Assembly (NCBI GenBank): GCA_937136025.1
Contig: CAKZOC010000095.1
Location: forward strand, 1-46,681
Source: an uncultured Bacteroidota bacterium
GTDB lineage: Bacteria > Bacteroidota > Bacteroidia > Flavobacteriales > Flavobacteriaceae
Length of the DNA: 46,681 nt
Reading direction: 5' to 3'
Shown here one piece after another: positions 16,720-24,622 of this stretch. The number at the start of each line of letters is the position of its first letter. Position 1 is the first letter of the stretch. A model generated the notes under the pieces. That model was not told the origin of the DNA. It ran no database searches and saw only the letters and a program-made list of their open reading frames with translations. Both the position numbers and the translations under genes were made by a program.

Positions 16720-18198
16720 CTATCCGGTAGCTAATTTTTTGATTTTAATCCCGAGGGCAGCGAAAACAAGCGTCATCATCGGACTGAGCCAGTTGAAAAT
16801 CGCAAAGAAAAAGTAATCCGCCACCGGAACACCCAAAACACCGCTGTGGTAGGCCCCGCAAGTATTCCAGGGAATCAGGACGGACGTTACGGTTCCGGAA
16901 TCCTCCAGGGTACGACTGAGGTTTTCGGGAGCAAGCCCCCGATCTGCATAGGCTTGGGCAAACATTTTTCCGGGAACTACAATGGCGAGATATTGGTCCG
17001 AGGCCGTAATGTTCAGAGCCAGACAGCTTCCCACCGTACTGGCAAACAGGCTGAAGGTGGATTTGGCCATACTTAAGAGTCCCTTGGTGATTCTCGATAG
17101 GGCACCGATCCCATCCATGACACCCCCGAAAACCATGGCGCAAACAATCAGCCAGATAGTGCCGAGCATTCCCGTCATCCCTTTGGCGGTAAACAACGCA
17201 TTCAGGGCCGTATTATCCGTTTCAATGGCTGTCGATATGGTGATCGCGTTCAGGATCCCTTTGTAACCCGATTCAAAATTCAGGGAATCGGCTCCTGTAA
17301 TCCCGGCAACAACACCGGGTTGGAAGAACAGGGCGAACAGCCCTCCCAGCAAAGTGCCGACAAGCAGCGCCACTAATGGGGGCGTCTTTCGGATAATCAT
17401 AAAAATAACGGCCAGAGGCACCAGAAACAGCCAGGGTGTAATATGGAAAGCGGCTTCTATGGAGGTGAGGATGCCCGCGGTATCAGCATTGCCTGAAGTC
17501 TCTATCGAAAACCCAATGATAATAAAGACCGCAAGGGTAATCAGAATGGTCGGTATGGTGGTATAGGTCATGTACCGAATATGAGCGAAGAGCTCTCCGC
17601 CGGCCATGGCAGGTGCGAGATTGGTCGTATCGCTTAAAGGAGACATTTTATCTCCAAAATAGGCTCCGGATAGGATGGCTCCAGCGGTCATTCCCAGAGA
17701 AATGCCCAATGCCTCACCGATTCCTACGAGGGCGATTCCGACGGTTGCAGAGGTCGTCCAGCTGCTTCCGGTAGCAATGGAGATGATCGCACTGATAACC
17801 ACGCAGGCCCCCAGAAAGATGGTGGGATTCAGAATTTGAAGACCGTAATAGATCATTGCGGGAATAATACCACTGATCAGCCAGGTTCCTGCCAGAGCAC
17901 CCACCATAAGAAGTATCAGAAGGGCGCCTGTGGTGGATTTGACATTTTCAGCCACCTCGGCCAGCATCTGCTTGAAAGTTACTTTATTGTAAAATCCTAC
18001 TACCGCGGCTACGGCGCCACCCATTAACAAAATAAACTGATTCGAGCCGCTAATGGCATCATCCCCAAAGACATACACGTTGTAAGCCAGCATCCCGATA
18101 AGTGCAATAACCGGAATCAGGGCTTCTAAAATGGATAATTCAGTGTTTTCTACAATATGTTCGTCTTGCCGGAACTTATTCCCACTGGATTTTGACAT
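16720..18198 (-). CDS. nhaC: NhaC family Na+/H+ antiporter
   Basis: A 492-residue polytopic inner-membrane protein with about eleven helices. Family landmarks include IATGSSWTTSATVGIAL (about 140-156), the GDKMSPLSDTTNLAPA segment (about 183-198) and a late VLIPWNTCGAYHSG segment near 430. NhaC proteins exchange sodium for protons, some transport malate/lactate or amino acids. The leader region (18199-18456) is long and contains an imperfect hairpin at 18280-18314. The trans-sulfuration gene lies upstream on the same strand, and tpx begins 109 bases downstream. The exact ion or solute is unproven. Confidence 0.92.
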   Translation of the reverse strand: MSKSSGNKFRQDEHIVENTELSILEALIPVIALIGMLAYNVYVFGDDAISGSNQFILLMGGAVAAVVGFYNKVTFKQMLAEVAENVKSTTGALLILLMVGALAGTWLISGIIPAMIYYGLQILNPTIFLGACVVISAIISIATGSSWTTSATVGIALVGIGEALGISLGMTAGAILSGAYFGDKMSPLSDTTNLAPAMAGGELFAHIRYMTYTTIPTILITLAVFIIIGFSIETSGNADTAGILTSIEAAFHITPWLFLVPLAVIFMIIRKTPPLVALLVGTLLGGLFALFFQPGVVAGITGADSLNFESGYKGILNAITISTAIETDNTALNALFTAKGMTGMLGTIWLIVCAMVFGGVMDGIGALSRITKGLLSMAKSTFSLFASTVGSCLALNITASDQYLAIVVPGKMFAQAYADRGLAPENLSRTLEDSGTVTSVLIPWNTCGAYHSGVLGVPVADYFFFAIFNWLSPMMTLVFAALGIKIKKLATG

Positions 18199-18279
18199 GG
18201 ATTGAATTTAGTTGGAAGGTAATAATACGACAATGTGCGTAATCGTGCAACCTCCCCCTTTCTGCCCATGAAGCGGAAA

Positions 18280-18314
18280 CCTTTTGCAGCACCCTGATTA
18301 TCAGTGTAAAAAGG
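18280..18314 (-). repeat. Imperfect hairpin in nhaC leader
   Basis: CCTTTT (18280-18285) pairs with AAAAGG (18309-18314), and inside them CTGA/TCAG (18294-18304) forms a second short stem. It lies in the 258-base gap between the trans-sulfuration gene and nhaC. No T-run follows on the minus strand, so it may be leader structure and not a terminator. No known riboswitch consensus was matched. Confidence 0.25.
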
Positions 18315-18456
18315 ATGTGAAATTTGGGTAGTGGTAGAAAAATCACTGCGCACAAACGCAATCTCAGGTTGAAAGATGCACCTCAGACCTCAGTTAAGAG
18401 TAGAAACCAGCCTGCAGCGTGCGAAGGATCTGGTTGTCGTTATAGCGGAGCTTTCC

Positions 18457-19677
18457 CTAAGAAGAAACGGCGGGTTCAGGAGCGATTCCAAGGGTATGCA
18501 CACAGGCTTTCATCCGTTCGAAGGTACGTTCGATGTTACTGTCTAGGCCAATGGAGAAGCGAATCAAACCTTCGCCAAGACCCATGGCTTTTTGCTCCTC
18601 TTCCGGTATTTCGGAGGATGTGGAGGCGCCCGGAGCACTAAAAAGCGTTTTGTAGAAGCCCAAACTTACCGCGAGATACCCCAAACTTTCTTTTTGCATA
18701 AGCTCCATCAGCGCGTTTGCTCTATCAAGAGTCTGGACGTCCAGGGTGAGGATGCCGCCATAACCAAAAGTGGGTACATACTGTGCTTTCATAAGCTCGT
18801 GTCCGGGGTGGGAGGGCAACCCGGGATATACGACCCGCATGCCCAGTTCTTCAAACTTATTGGCCAGATACATGGCGTTCTCACTGTGCTTTTGCATCCT
18901 GAGATGGAGTGTTCGCATATTTTTTAAAATCGAAGCCGCGCGCAAACTGTCCAGCGTACTGCCCAGTAACATCCCGGCCCCGTCATTAACATCTTTAAGA
19001 GCCAGACAAAATTCAGTAGAAGCACAGACAGCTCCAGCCACGGTATCACTGGTGCCATTGATAAACTTAGTCAGACTATGAATGACGATATCAGCCCCAA
19101 GTCGTGCAGGCGCAATAGAAAGGGGGGTAAAGGTATTATCGACCACCAGCGGGATATTCTTTGATTTCCCAAGATTGGACAAGGCGGAGATATCTGCAAC
19201 TTCCAGCAGTGGATTGCTCACAGATTCGCAGTAGATCATACGGGTATTCGGGCGTAGGGCCGAAGCCACAACTTCGGGTTTGGTGATATCCACAAAACTC
19301 ACCTCAATAGAAAAGCGCTTGAGAAAGTTTTTCATAAACGCATACGTTCCCCCGTAAATAGTCCGGCTACTCACTATATGGTCGCCACTGCTGCAGAGTT
19401 GGAGGATAACGGCCGTAATCGCACCCATACCGCTTGCTGTTACATTAGCACTCTCAGTCCCCTCCAGGGCGGCCAGTGCTTCGCCGAGGTAGAGGTTGGA
19501 GGGCGAAGAATGTCTGCTGTAGAGATAGCATCCTTCTGTGTTCCCCTCAAAAGTATCGAACATGGTTTTGGCATTCAAGAAGGTATAGGTGGAAGAATCT
19601 GAAATCGAGGGGTTTACTCCTCCGTATTCTCCGAAATACTGTAAATCCTGAATAGAATCGGGTGCGTTATAATCCAT
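18457..19677 (-). CDS. Trans-sulfuration family PLP enzyme (methionine gamma-lyase/cystathionine gamma-synthase-like)
   Basis: A 406-residue Cys/Met metabolism PLP enzyme. YSRHSSPSN near 53, the phosphate-binding TASGMGAI near 80-87, VVDNTF near 178-183 and the PLP lysine Lys204 in HSLTKFINGTSD are all present. Members make or break C-S bonds: cystathionine gamma-synthase, O-acetylhomoserine sulfhydrylase, methionine gamma-lyase. Where Pseudomonas methionine gamma-lyase has its catalytic cysteine in YGCTFAF, this protein has YGGTYAF (108-114), so lyase activity is uncertain. It is divergent from an Lrp/AsnC regulator, an arrangement recalling mdeA-mdeR of Pseudomonas putida. A TTGACA/TATTTT promoter precedes the gene. 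Confidence 0.88.
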   Translation of the reverse strand: MDYNAPDSIQDLQYFGEYGGVNPSISDSSTYTFLNAKTMFDTFEGNTEGCYLYSRHSSPSNLYLGEALAALEGTESANVTASGMGAITAVILQLCSSGDHIVSSRTIYGGTYAFMKNFLKRFSIEVSFVDITKPEVVASALRPNTRMIYCESVSNPLLEVADISALSNLGKSKNIPLVVDNTFTPLSIAPARLGADIVIHSLTKFINGTSDTVAGAVCASTEFCLALKDVNDGAGMLLGSTLDSLRAASILKNMRTLHLRMQKHSENAMYLANKFEELGMRVVYPGLPSHPGHELMKAQYVPTFGYGGILTLDVQTLDRANALMELMQKESLGYLAVSLGFYKTLFSAPGASTSSEIPEEEQKAMGLGEGLIRFSIGLDSNIERTFERMKACVHTLGIAPEPAVSS

Positions 19678-19698
19678 AATAGTGGTGATTTTACAGTA

Positions 19699-19727
19699 AA
19701 AATAACGGAATACATTAAAAATGTCAA
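19699..19727 (-). promoter_or_regulatory. Promoter of the trans-sulfuration gene
   Basis: On the minus strand TTGACA (19722-19727) is followed after 17 bases by TATTTT (19699-19704), 21 bases before the ATG. A 13-base dyad covers the spacer and part of the -35 hexamer, so a bound regulator would block or reposition polymerase. Confidence 0.4.
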
Positions 19728-19786
19728 CATATATTAAAATATGATTTAAAAAAATCTATATATATTTAAATTATATGATATATAAT
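19712..19786. promoter_or_regulatory. Three dyads between divergent genes, candidate Lrp/AsnC sites
   Basis: ACATT-aaa-AATGT (19712-19724), CATAT-six bases-ATATG (19728-19743) and ATTATAT-GAT-ATATAAT (19770-19786) all have perfect arms. They lie in an AT-rich region between the trans-sulfuration gene and the Lrp-type regulator. Lrp/AsnC proteins bind arrays of such AT-rich dyads as multimers. The first overlaps the promoter of the left gene. Confidence 0.4.
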
Positions 19787-19836
19787 CTATATTGTGCGAG
19801 GATTATCTCTTCAGATAGAAAATATACCGGATTCCT

Positions 19837-20289
19837 ATGGACCTTATTGATAAAAAAATACTCAAAGAACTCCAGCAAAACAGTAAGCTCACAACCAAGG
19901 CGCTCGCCACGGAACTGGGCTTGTCGGCAACGGCTGTTTACGAACGCATCAGGCGCCTGGAGCGGAGCGGTGTCATCCTGAAGTATGTCGCCCTGCTCGA
20001 CCCGGAAAAAGTAGCCCTGGATTTTCGGGTATTTTGTCAGGTAAAACTAAACCAGCACGTGCAATCCCAGATCGGTGCCTTCGAAAGGGAGGTAGGGCGT
20101 CTGGAGGAAGTGGTTAGCTGTTATCACTTGGGCGGGGAGTATGACTACCTTCTGGAAATTTGCGTCCGCGACATGGCGGCGTATCGGGAGTTTATGGTTT
20201 CCAAACTCACGGCGAGCAATCACATCGGGAGTACGCATAGTTCCTTTGTGATCAAATCGGTAAAACAAACCCACGAGCTCCCTCTTTAA
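19837..20289 (+). CDS. Lrp/AsnC family transcriptional regulator
   Basis: A 150-residue regulator. Residues 1-55 form the AsnC-type helix-turn-helix (LIDKKILKELQQNSKLTTK, then ELGLSATAVYERIRRLERSG). The rest is the alpha-beta RAM ligand domain with FCQVKLN and CYHLGGEYDYLLEICVRD. Such proteins form octamers that sense amino acids, often methionine or leucine. Divergence from the trans-sulfuration gene suggests it controls that gene. Length is normal for the family. Confidence 0.93.
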   Translation: MDLIDKKILKELQQNSKLTTKALATELGLSATAVYERIRRLERSGVILKYVALLDPEKVALDFRVFCQVKLNQHVQSQIGAFEREVGRLEEVVSCYHLGGEYDYLLEICVRDMAAYREFMVSKLTASNHIGSTHSSFVIKSVKQTHELPL

Positions 20290-20344
20290 AATAAAAGATA
20301 GGGGTACTTTTCCCCTGGAATGACCGCATCAACCAAAACATTTG

Positions 20345-20352
20345 TATTTTTG
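20345..20352 (+). promoter_or_regulatory. -7 promoter element of lpd
   Basis: TATTTTTG is an exact TAnnTTTG match, 55 bases before the lpd ATG. No clear TTG was seen at ideal -33 spacing. Confidence 0.35.
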
Positions 20353-20407
20353 TCACCCCGATTTAAGTTTCGGAATTCGGGGGTATTCTTAACGTAAATC
20401 TCATTTT

Positions 20408-21808
20408 ATGAAATCATATGATGTTGCAGTAATAGGATCAGGTCCAGGAGGTTATGTGGCCGCTATACGATGTGCACAACTTGGAATGAAGACGGCGCTG
20501 ATCGAAAAATACAGCACGCTTGGCGGAACATGTCTCAATGTGGGTTGTATCCCCTCCAAGGCCTTGTTAGATTCCAGCCATCACTATCACGATGCTGTAG
20601 CTCATTTTGAAACACATGGGATTGAAATTCCCGGGGAGGTTCGGGTGAATTTGAAAAAAATGATCGAGCGCAAACAGGGCGTGGTCGATCAGACCACCAA
20701 AGGAATTGAATTCCTGATGAGTAAGAACAACATCGATGTCTATCATGGTCTTGGGAGTTTTAAAGACGCCACCCATGTGATAATAGACGGGGAGGAGAAG
20801 ACTGAAATACAGGCGAAACACAGTATTATAGCGACGGGTTCCAAACCCGCCTCACTACCCTTTATCGATTTAGATAAAGAACGGGTGATTACCTCTACAG
20901 AAGCCCTGAGTTTAAAGGAGATCCCGAAGCATATGATTATTATTGGGGGCGGTGTAATCGGACTGGAGCTCGGACAGGTATACCGACGCCTTGGGGCTGA
21001 GGTAAGTGTTGTGGAGTATATGGATCGTATTATCCCGGGGATGGATGCCGCCCTGTCTAAGGAGCTCACCAAGGTTTTCAAAAAACAGGGGATGAAATTT
21101 TACCTCTCCCATAAGGTTACAGGGGTATCTCGAAAAGGGAAGGAAGTTACCGTAAAGGCTTTGGACAAAAAGGAAAAAGAGATTCTTCTCAGTGGAGACT
21201 ATTGTCTGGTTTCTGTCGGCCGCAAACCCTATACGGAAGGGCTTAATGCAGAAGCAGCCGGGGTTACCCTGAATGGAAAAGGCCAGGTAGAAGTCAATGA
21301 TCATTTGCAGACCACGGCGTCTAACATTTATGCCATAGGCGATGTTGTTCGCGGGCAGATGCTAGCGCATAAGGCCGAAGAAGAAGGCGTGATGGTGGCG
21401 GAACTACTGGCAGGTCAGAAACCCCATATAGACTACAACCTTATTCCCGGGGTGGTTTACACCTGGCCGGAGGTTGCAGCTGTGGGAAAAACGGAGGAAG
21501 AACTCAAGGAAGCTGGGATAGCCTACAAGAGTGGACAGTTTCCCATGCGTGCTTTGGGACGTTCCAGAGCAAGTATGGACACGGATGGGTTCGTAAAAAT
21601 TCTCGCGGATAAAACGACAGATGAAGTCCTGGGTGTGCACATGATAGGCGCACGGGTGGCCGACCTTATTGCCGAAGCTGTGACAGCCATGGAATACCGG
21701 GCCTCAGCCGAGGATATTGCCCGAATGAGCCATGCGCACCCTACATACGCTGAAGCGGTTAAAGAGGCTGCATTAGCGGCTACGGCAGACCGGGCACTGC
21801 ACTCGTAA
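20408..21808 (+). CDS. lpdA: Dihydrolipoyl dehydrogenase
   Basis: A 466-residue FAD flavoprotein, the E3 component of 2-oxoacid dehydrogenase and glycine cleavage complexes; it reoxidises dihydrolipoamide with NAD+. The FAD-binding GSGPGG (10-15), the redox disulfide Cys42/Cys47 in GGTCLNVGCIPSK, the NAD-binding GGGVIGLELG and the C-terminal HAHPTYAEA with the catalytic His are all present. Length is standard. It stands alone, with no E1 or E2 genes nearby, so it probably serves several complexes. It converges with the acyltransferase gene 24 bases away. Confidence 0.97.
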   Translation: MKSYDVAVIGSGPGGYVAAIRCAQLGMKTALIEKYSTLGGTCLNVGCIPSKALLDSSHHYHDAVAHFETHGIEIPGEVRVNLKKMIERKQGVVDQTTKGIEFLMSKNNIDVYHGLGSFKDATHVIIDGEEKTEIQAKHSIIATGSKPASLPFIDLDKERVITSTEALSLKEIPKHMIIIGGGVIGLELGQVYRRLGAEVSVVEYMDRIIPGMDAALSKELTKVFKKQGMKFYLSHKVTGVSRKGKEVTVKALDKKEKEILLSGDYCLVSVGRKPYTEGLNAEAAGVTLNGKGQVEVNDHLQTTASNIYAIGDVVRGQMLAHKAEEEGVMVAELLAGQKPHIDYNLIPGVVYTWPEVAAVGKTEEELKEAGIAYKSGQFPMRALGRSRASMDTDGFVKILADKTTDEVLGVHMIGARVADLIAEAVTAMEYRASAEDIARMSHAHPTYAEAVKEAALAATADRALHS

Positions 21809-21832
21809 GGAAACTTCTCAAAAATTTGTGGA

Positions 21833-23020
21833 TCAGGTTCTTTCCGCACTGCTCAGGAGGCGACTCAATCGTCCCCAGAGCATTCGGACCTGATGAGAGC
21901 AGAGGTCTGCTATTCGAAATACAAAGGCTTTCAGCCATCCCGAAAGATGTCCCAGAGCCTGCCGGATGGCGTCTTTGTGCTGATTGTATGCCAGGGCGGC
22001 CCAGGTGCAAAACAGCATAAAGAACAGGGCCCCTGCTATAGCCTGAACCGGAGTCAGTGCGTGATGCCAGTATGCGTATAATCCTATCCCGGTAAGACTC
22101 CCGTACAATACCATAAAGTGGATGACATAGATGGAGAGGGTATGCTGCCCGATACTGAGAAATAGCTTTCGCTGCATCAGGCCCCGGAGCAAGATAAACA
22201 CCACAAAAACGAGCAGCACATCGCCCAAGCGGATAAAGAGATAATTATTCGAAGCAATTTCCTGAAAAAGGGATACCCCGGTTTGCGCTCCCATCCATTC
22301 GAAAAAAGGAGAGGAAAACCAAATCAGCGCGATTCCCGCCAGCAGGAAAAGCAACATACTTTTCAGATATAAATAATTCAGTTGGCGAAACCTGTAAAAG
22401 AGGGAGGCTATAAATCCGCCGGTAAAGGCATAACCTACCCATGGAATGATGGTGAAGACGGAGCCATTATCTTTTGTAAAGTAGTTCGCCAGCGCCACCG
22501 GCATAAAGGAAAGGTTCCATGTTTTGTAGAGGGGTTCAAACAAAAAAAGCAACACCCCCATAGCCAGTAAAATCAGGCCAAACCTTATTGTTTTGCCTCT
22601 CGGAACCGCCAGATACATTAGGGTTAGAAGCAGGATCGCGATCCCGATACAGTGCAGGACATCCACAAGGAAGAAGGAGGGATATATCACTCCTTTAAGG
22701 AGGCCGAAAAGATTGGAACGCAGCAGATATCCGATGGCGATGAGTTCCAAACCTCTTTTGATTCCCTTTCGCAGGCGTGGATTGTCCTTTCCCTGTTTAG
22801 GGGCGCGCAGCAGGAGGTAGGTGAATATAAAGCCGGATACCGTAAAGAAAACGGGGGCGGTAATTCCCCTGAAATACTTCCATACCGTATACACCAGATT
22901 TGATGGGTCGCGGTAAACCGGGTCCAGTAAGCCATCTATAAAGTGCCCCTGCAACATCATAAGGATCGCCCAGGCGCGCATGGCATCTATAAAATAGAGT
23001 CGTTTTGTTTGATCTTTCAT
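21833..23020 (-). CDS. Membrane acyltransferase, heparan-alpha-glucosaminide N-acetyltransferase-like (DUF1624)
   Basis: A 395-residue polytopic membrane protein with about ten helices. The N-terminus RLYFIDAMRAWAILMMLQGH carries the conserved R and H typical of DUF1624/HGSNAT-like and acyltransferase-3 proteins, followed by PVFFTVSGFIFTYLL. These transfer acetyl or acyl groups to surface or periplasmic sugars; the acceptor is unknown. The C-terminal 25 residues are basic and cytoplasmic-looking. A TAATTTTG -7 element lies 53 bases upstream. It is divergent from the FMN reductase gene and belongs to no obvious polysaccharide cluster. Confidence 0.75.
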   Translation of the reverse strand: MKDQTKRLYFIDAMRAWAILMMLQGHFIDGLLDPVYRDPSNLVYTVWKYFRGITAPVFFTVSGFIFTYLLLRAPKQGKDNPRLRKGIKRGLELIAIGYLLRSNLFGLLKGVIYPSFFLVDVLHCIGIAILLLTLMYLAVPRGKTIRFGLILLAMGVLLFLFEPLYKTWNLSFMPVALANYFTKDNGSVFTIIPWVGYAFTGGFIASLFYRFRQLNYLYLKSMLLFLLAGIALIWFSSPFFEWMGAQTGVSLFQEIASNNYLFIRLGDVLLVFVVFILLRGLMQRKLFLSIGQHTLSIYVIHFMVLYGSLTGIGLYAYWHHALTPVQAIAGALFFMLFCTWAALAYNQHKDAIRQALGHLSGWLKAFVFRIADLCSHQVRMLWGRLSRLLSSAERT

Positions 23021-23073
23021 AAACCGGATACCATATATACTACTGAACTGCCTTTTCCGGATGTTTCAGGCTG

Positions 23074-23081
23074 CAAAATTA
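23074..23081 (-). promoter_or_regulatory. -7 promoter element of the acyltransferase gene
   Basis: Minus-strand TAATTTTG exactly matches TAnnTTTG and lies 53 bases before the acyltransferase ATG, in the divergent region shared with the FMN reductase gene. Confidence 0.35.
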
Positions 23082-23139
23082 TCAAAAAACACTGCCCACT
23101 GCATCTAAATTCCTTTATTTTCGCTGAAAATCAGGTGTT

Positions 23140-23685
23140 ATGTCGGTAATTTTGGCCACTGCAGGTAGTAATTCATCTACTTCCATAAACTACAAATTGA
23201 TTCAATTTACAGCGGATTGTGTTGAGGAGCGTCCCGTAGAATGTGTGGAATTGGCCGGATTTGATTTTCCCATGTATAGTGAGGACCTCGAAAAGTCTGC
23301 AGGAATTCCTCAGCAGATCACCGAATTCAGAATTCGTTTGCAGCAAGCCGGGGGGCTGGTTCTTTCGGTTAATGAGCACAACGGCAATCCCTCAGCCTTT
23401 TTTAAGAATCTTTTGGACTGGCTTTCCAGGGATGAGCGGCGCTTTCTCGACGGGACTCCTGTTTTTCTGATGTCTGCCTCAGGGGGTAAACGCGGGGCCA
23501 TTTCTTCGCGTAACGTAGTGGAGCAAATGCTGGAGCGATTCGGAGCTGAAGTGGTTTCAAAATTTTCTCTTTCAGGGTATTATGACAATTTTATCCCGGA
23601 GAAAGGGATTACTGATCCGGACATGGCTGCGGAGCATTTGGCAGCCCTGAACACGTTTCTTAGAAGCGTTTCTCCAAAATCCTGA
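23140..23685 (+). CDS. NADPH-dependent FMN reductase family protein
   Basis: A 181-residue flavodoxin-fold protein. The phosphate loop is at ATAGSNSSTSINYKL (8-22), and the second flavin motif NEHNGNPSAFFKNLLDWLSR (about 79-98) is typical of the SsuE/YieF/ArsH-like group. A third loop, MSASGGKRGA, is also present. These enzymes reduce FMN, quinones or chromate with NADPH. Soluble and cytoplasmic. It is followed 32 bases later by an alpha/beta hydrolase on the same strand, with no known functional link. Confidence 0.88.
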   Translation: MSVILATAGSNSSTSINYKLIQFTADCVEERPVECVELAGFDFPMYSEDLEKSAGIPQQITEFRIRLQQAGGLVLSVNEHNGNPSAFFKNLLDWLSRDERRFLDGTPVFLMSASGGKRGAISSRNVVEQMLERFGAEVVSKFSLSGYYDNFIPEKGITDPDMAAEHLAALNTFLRSVSPKS

Positions 23686-23717
23686 ATTCTGGGACTTCTT
23701 TCGTAAATCCATTTTCT

Positions 23718-24563
23718 ATGGCCGATATTCGATATGAGGAATTCAAAGAAGACTGGGTGGGCGTACCCATTCATGGCTTCATATCCGAGGTGGAAAACCC
23801 CGGGGCCGCTGTCCTTTTGGTACACGGTTTCGGGGAGCATTCGGGGAGGTACCTGAATGAGGTTATTCCATTTTTTAACCAACAGGGCTTCAGCGTGCTT
23901 GGGTTCGATCTGATCGGGCATGGCAAAAGCGGGGGTAAGAGGGGCCATTGTGAAGGATACGAACAACTTATGGCGCTCCTCGGCCAGGCGTTCACCCGGC
24001 TTCGGACCCGTTTTCCGAATATTCCTGTCCTATTATATGGCCATAGCCTTGGGGGAAACCTGGCTCTGAATTTTGTGTTGCGCGGGTATGGGCAGCCCGA
24101 CGGCCTCATCGCGAGTAGTCCTTACCTTCGCCTGGCTTTTCAGCCGCCGGCCTGGAAATGGCATCTCGGAAAGCTTCTCGGGCGAGTGGCGCCTTCGATC
24201 ACAGTCCCTTCCGGACTCGATCCTAAAGGTATTTCAAAAGATGAACAGGAAGTAAAGGCCTATATGGCCGATCCGCTGATCCACGACAGGGTAAGTCCCA
24301 CCTTTTCCTTTCCGGTCATTGAAGCCGGGGAATGGGCTATCGAAAATGCCGGGAAACTTCATGTTCCGACGTTGATTCTGCACGGCACTGCCGATCCGAT
24401 TATCGATCCTGACGGGAGTCGGGCATTTTTTAGCGCGGCTTCTGTGGTTCAGCTGGAAATGATTGAGGAGGGTTACCACGAGTTGCACCACGATCTGGAG
24501 CGCAAGCGCTATTTTAAGGCCATGGAAACCTGGTTAAAAAAGGGAGTCTTTCAGCCTCGGTGA
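23718..24563 (+). CDS. Alpha/beta hydrolase, monoacylglycerol lipase/lysophospholipase-like
   Basis: A 281-residue serine hydrolase of the serine aminopeptidase S33/Hydrolase_4 type. The oxyanion HGFGEHSGRY (36-45), nucleophile Ser110 in GHSLGG, Asp226 in HGTADPI and His254 in GYHELHHD give a complete catalytic triad in the monoglyceride-lipase arrangement. The cap domain spans about 135-205. No signal peptide, so it probably acts on lysolipids or monoacylglycerols in the cytoplasm; the substrate is inferred from the family. It lies between an FMN reductase and tilS. Confidence 0.88.
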   Translation: MADIRYEEFKEDWVGVPIHGFISEVENPGAAVLLVHGFGEHSGRYLNEVIPFFNQQGFSVLGFDLIGHGKSGGKRGHCEGYEQLMALLGQAFTRLRTRFPNIPVLLYGHSLGGNLALNFVLRGYGQPDGLIASSPYLRLAFQPPAWKWHLGKLLGRVAPSITVPSGLDPKGISKDEQEVKAYMADPLIHDRVSPTFSFPVIEAGEWAIENAGKLHVPTLILHGTADPIIDPDGSRAFFSAASVVQLEMIEEGYHELHHDLERKRYFKAMETWLKKGVFQPR

Positions 24564-24610
24564 AGCATATGAACTTCTCGTTCCGGGGCCTCTGTTGACT
24601 ATTTTGTTTC

Positions 24611-24618
24611 TACCTTTG
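24611..24618 (+). promoter_or_regulatory. -7 promoter element directly before tilS
   Basis: TACCTTTG exactly matches TAnnTTTG and ends four bases before the GTG start of tilS. Transcription starting about seven bases downstream would place the first nucleotide at or within the start codon, so the mRNA is probably leaderless. No well-spaced -33 element is apparent. Confidence 0.4.
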
Positions 24619-24622
24619 CCAG

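Noticed and set aside
18199..18456. Lysine riboswitch (L box) in the nhaC leader
   Set aside because: A few words such as GAGGTGCA and a gggcagaaaggg-like piece recall the lysine element, but the order and the full set of conserved stems do not fit, so no riboswitch is called.
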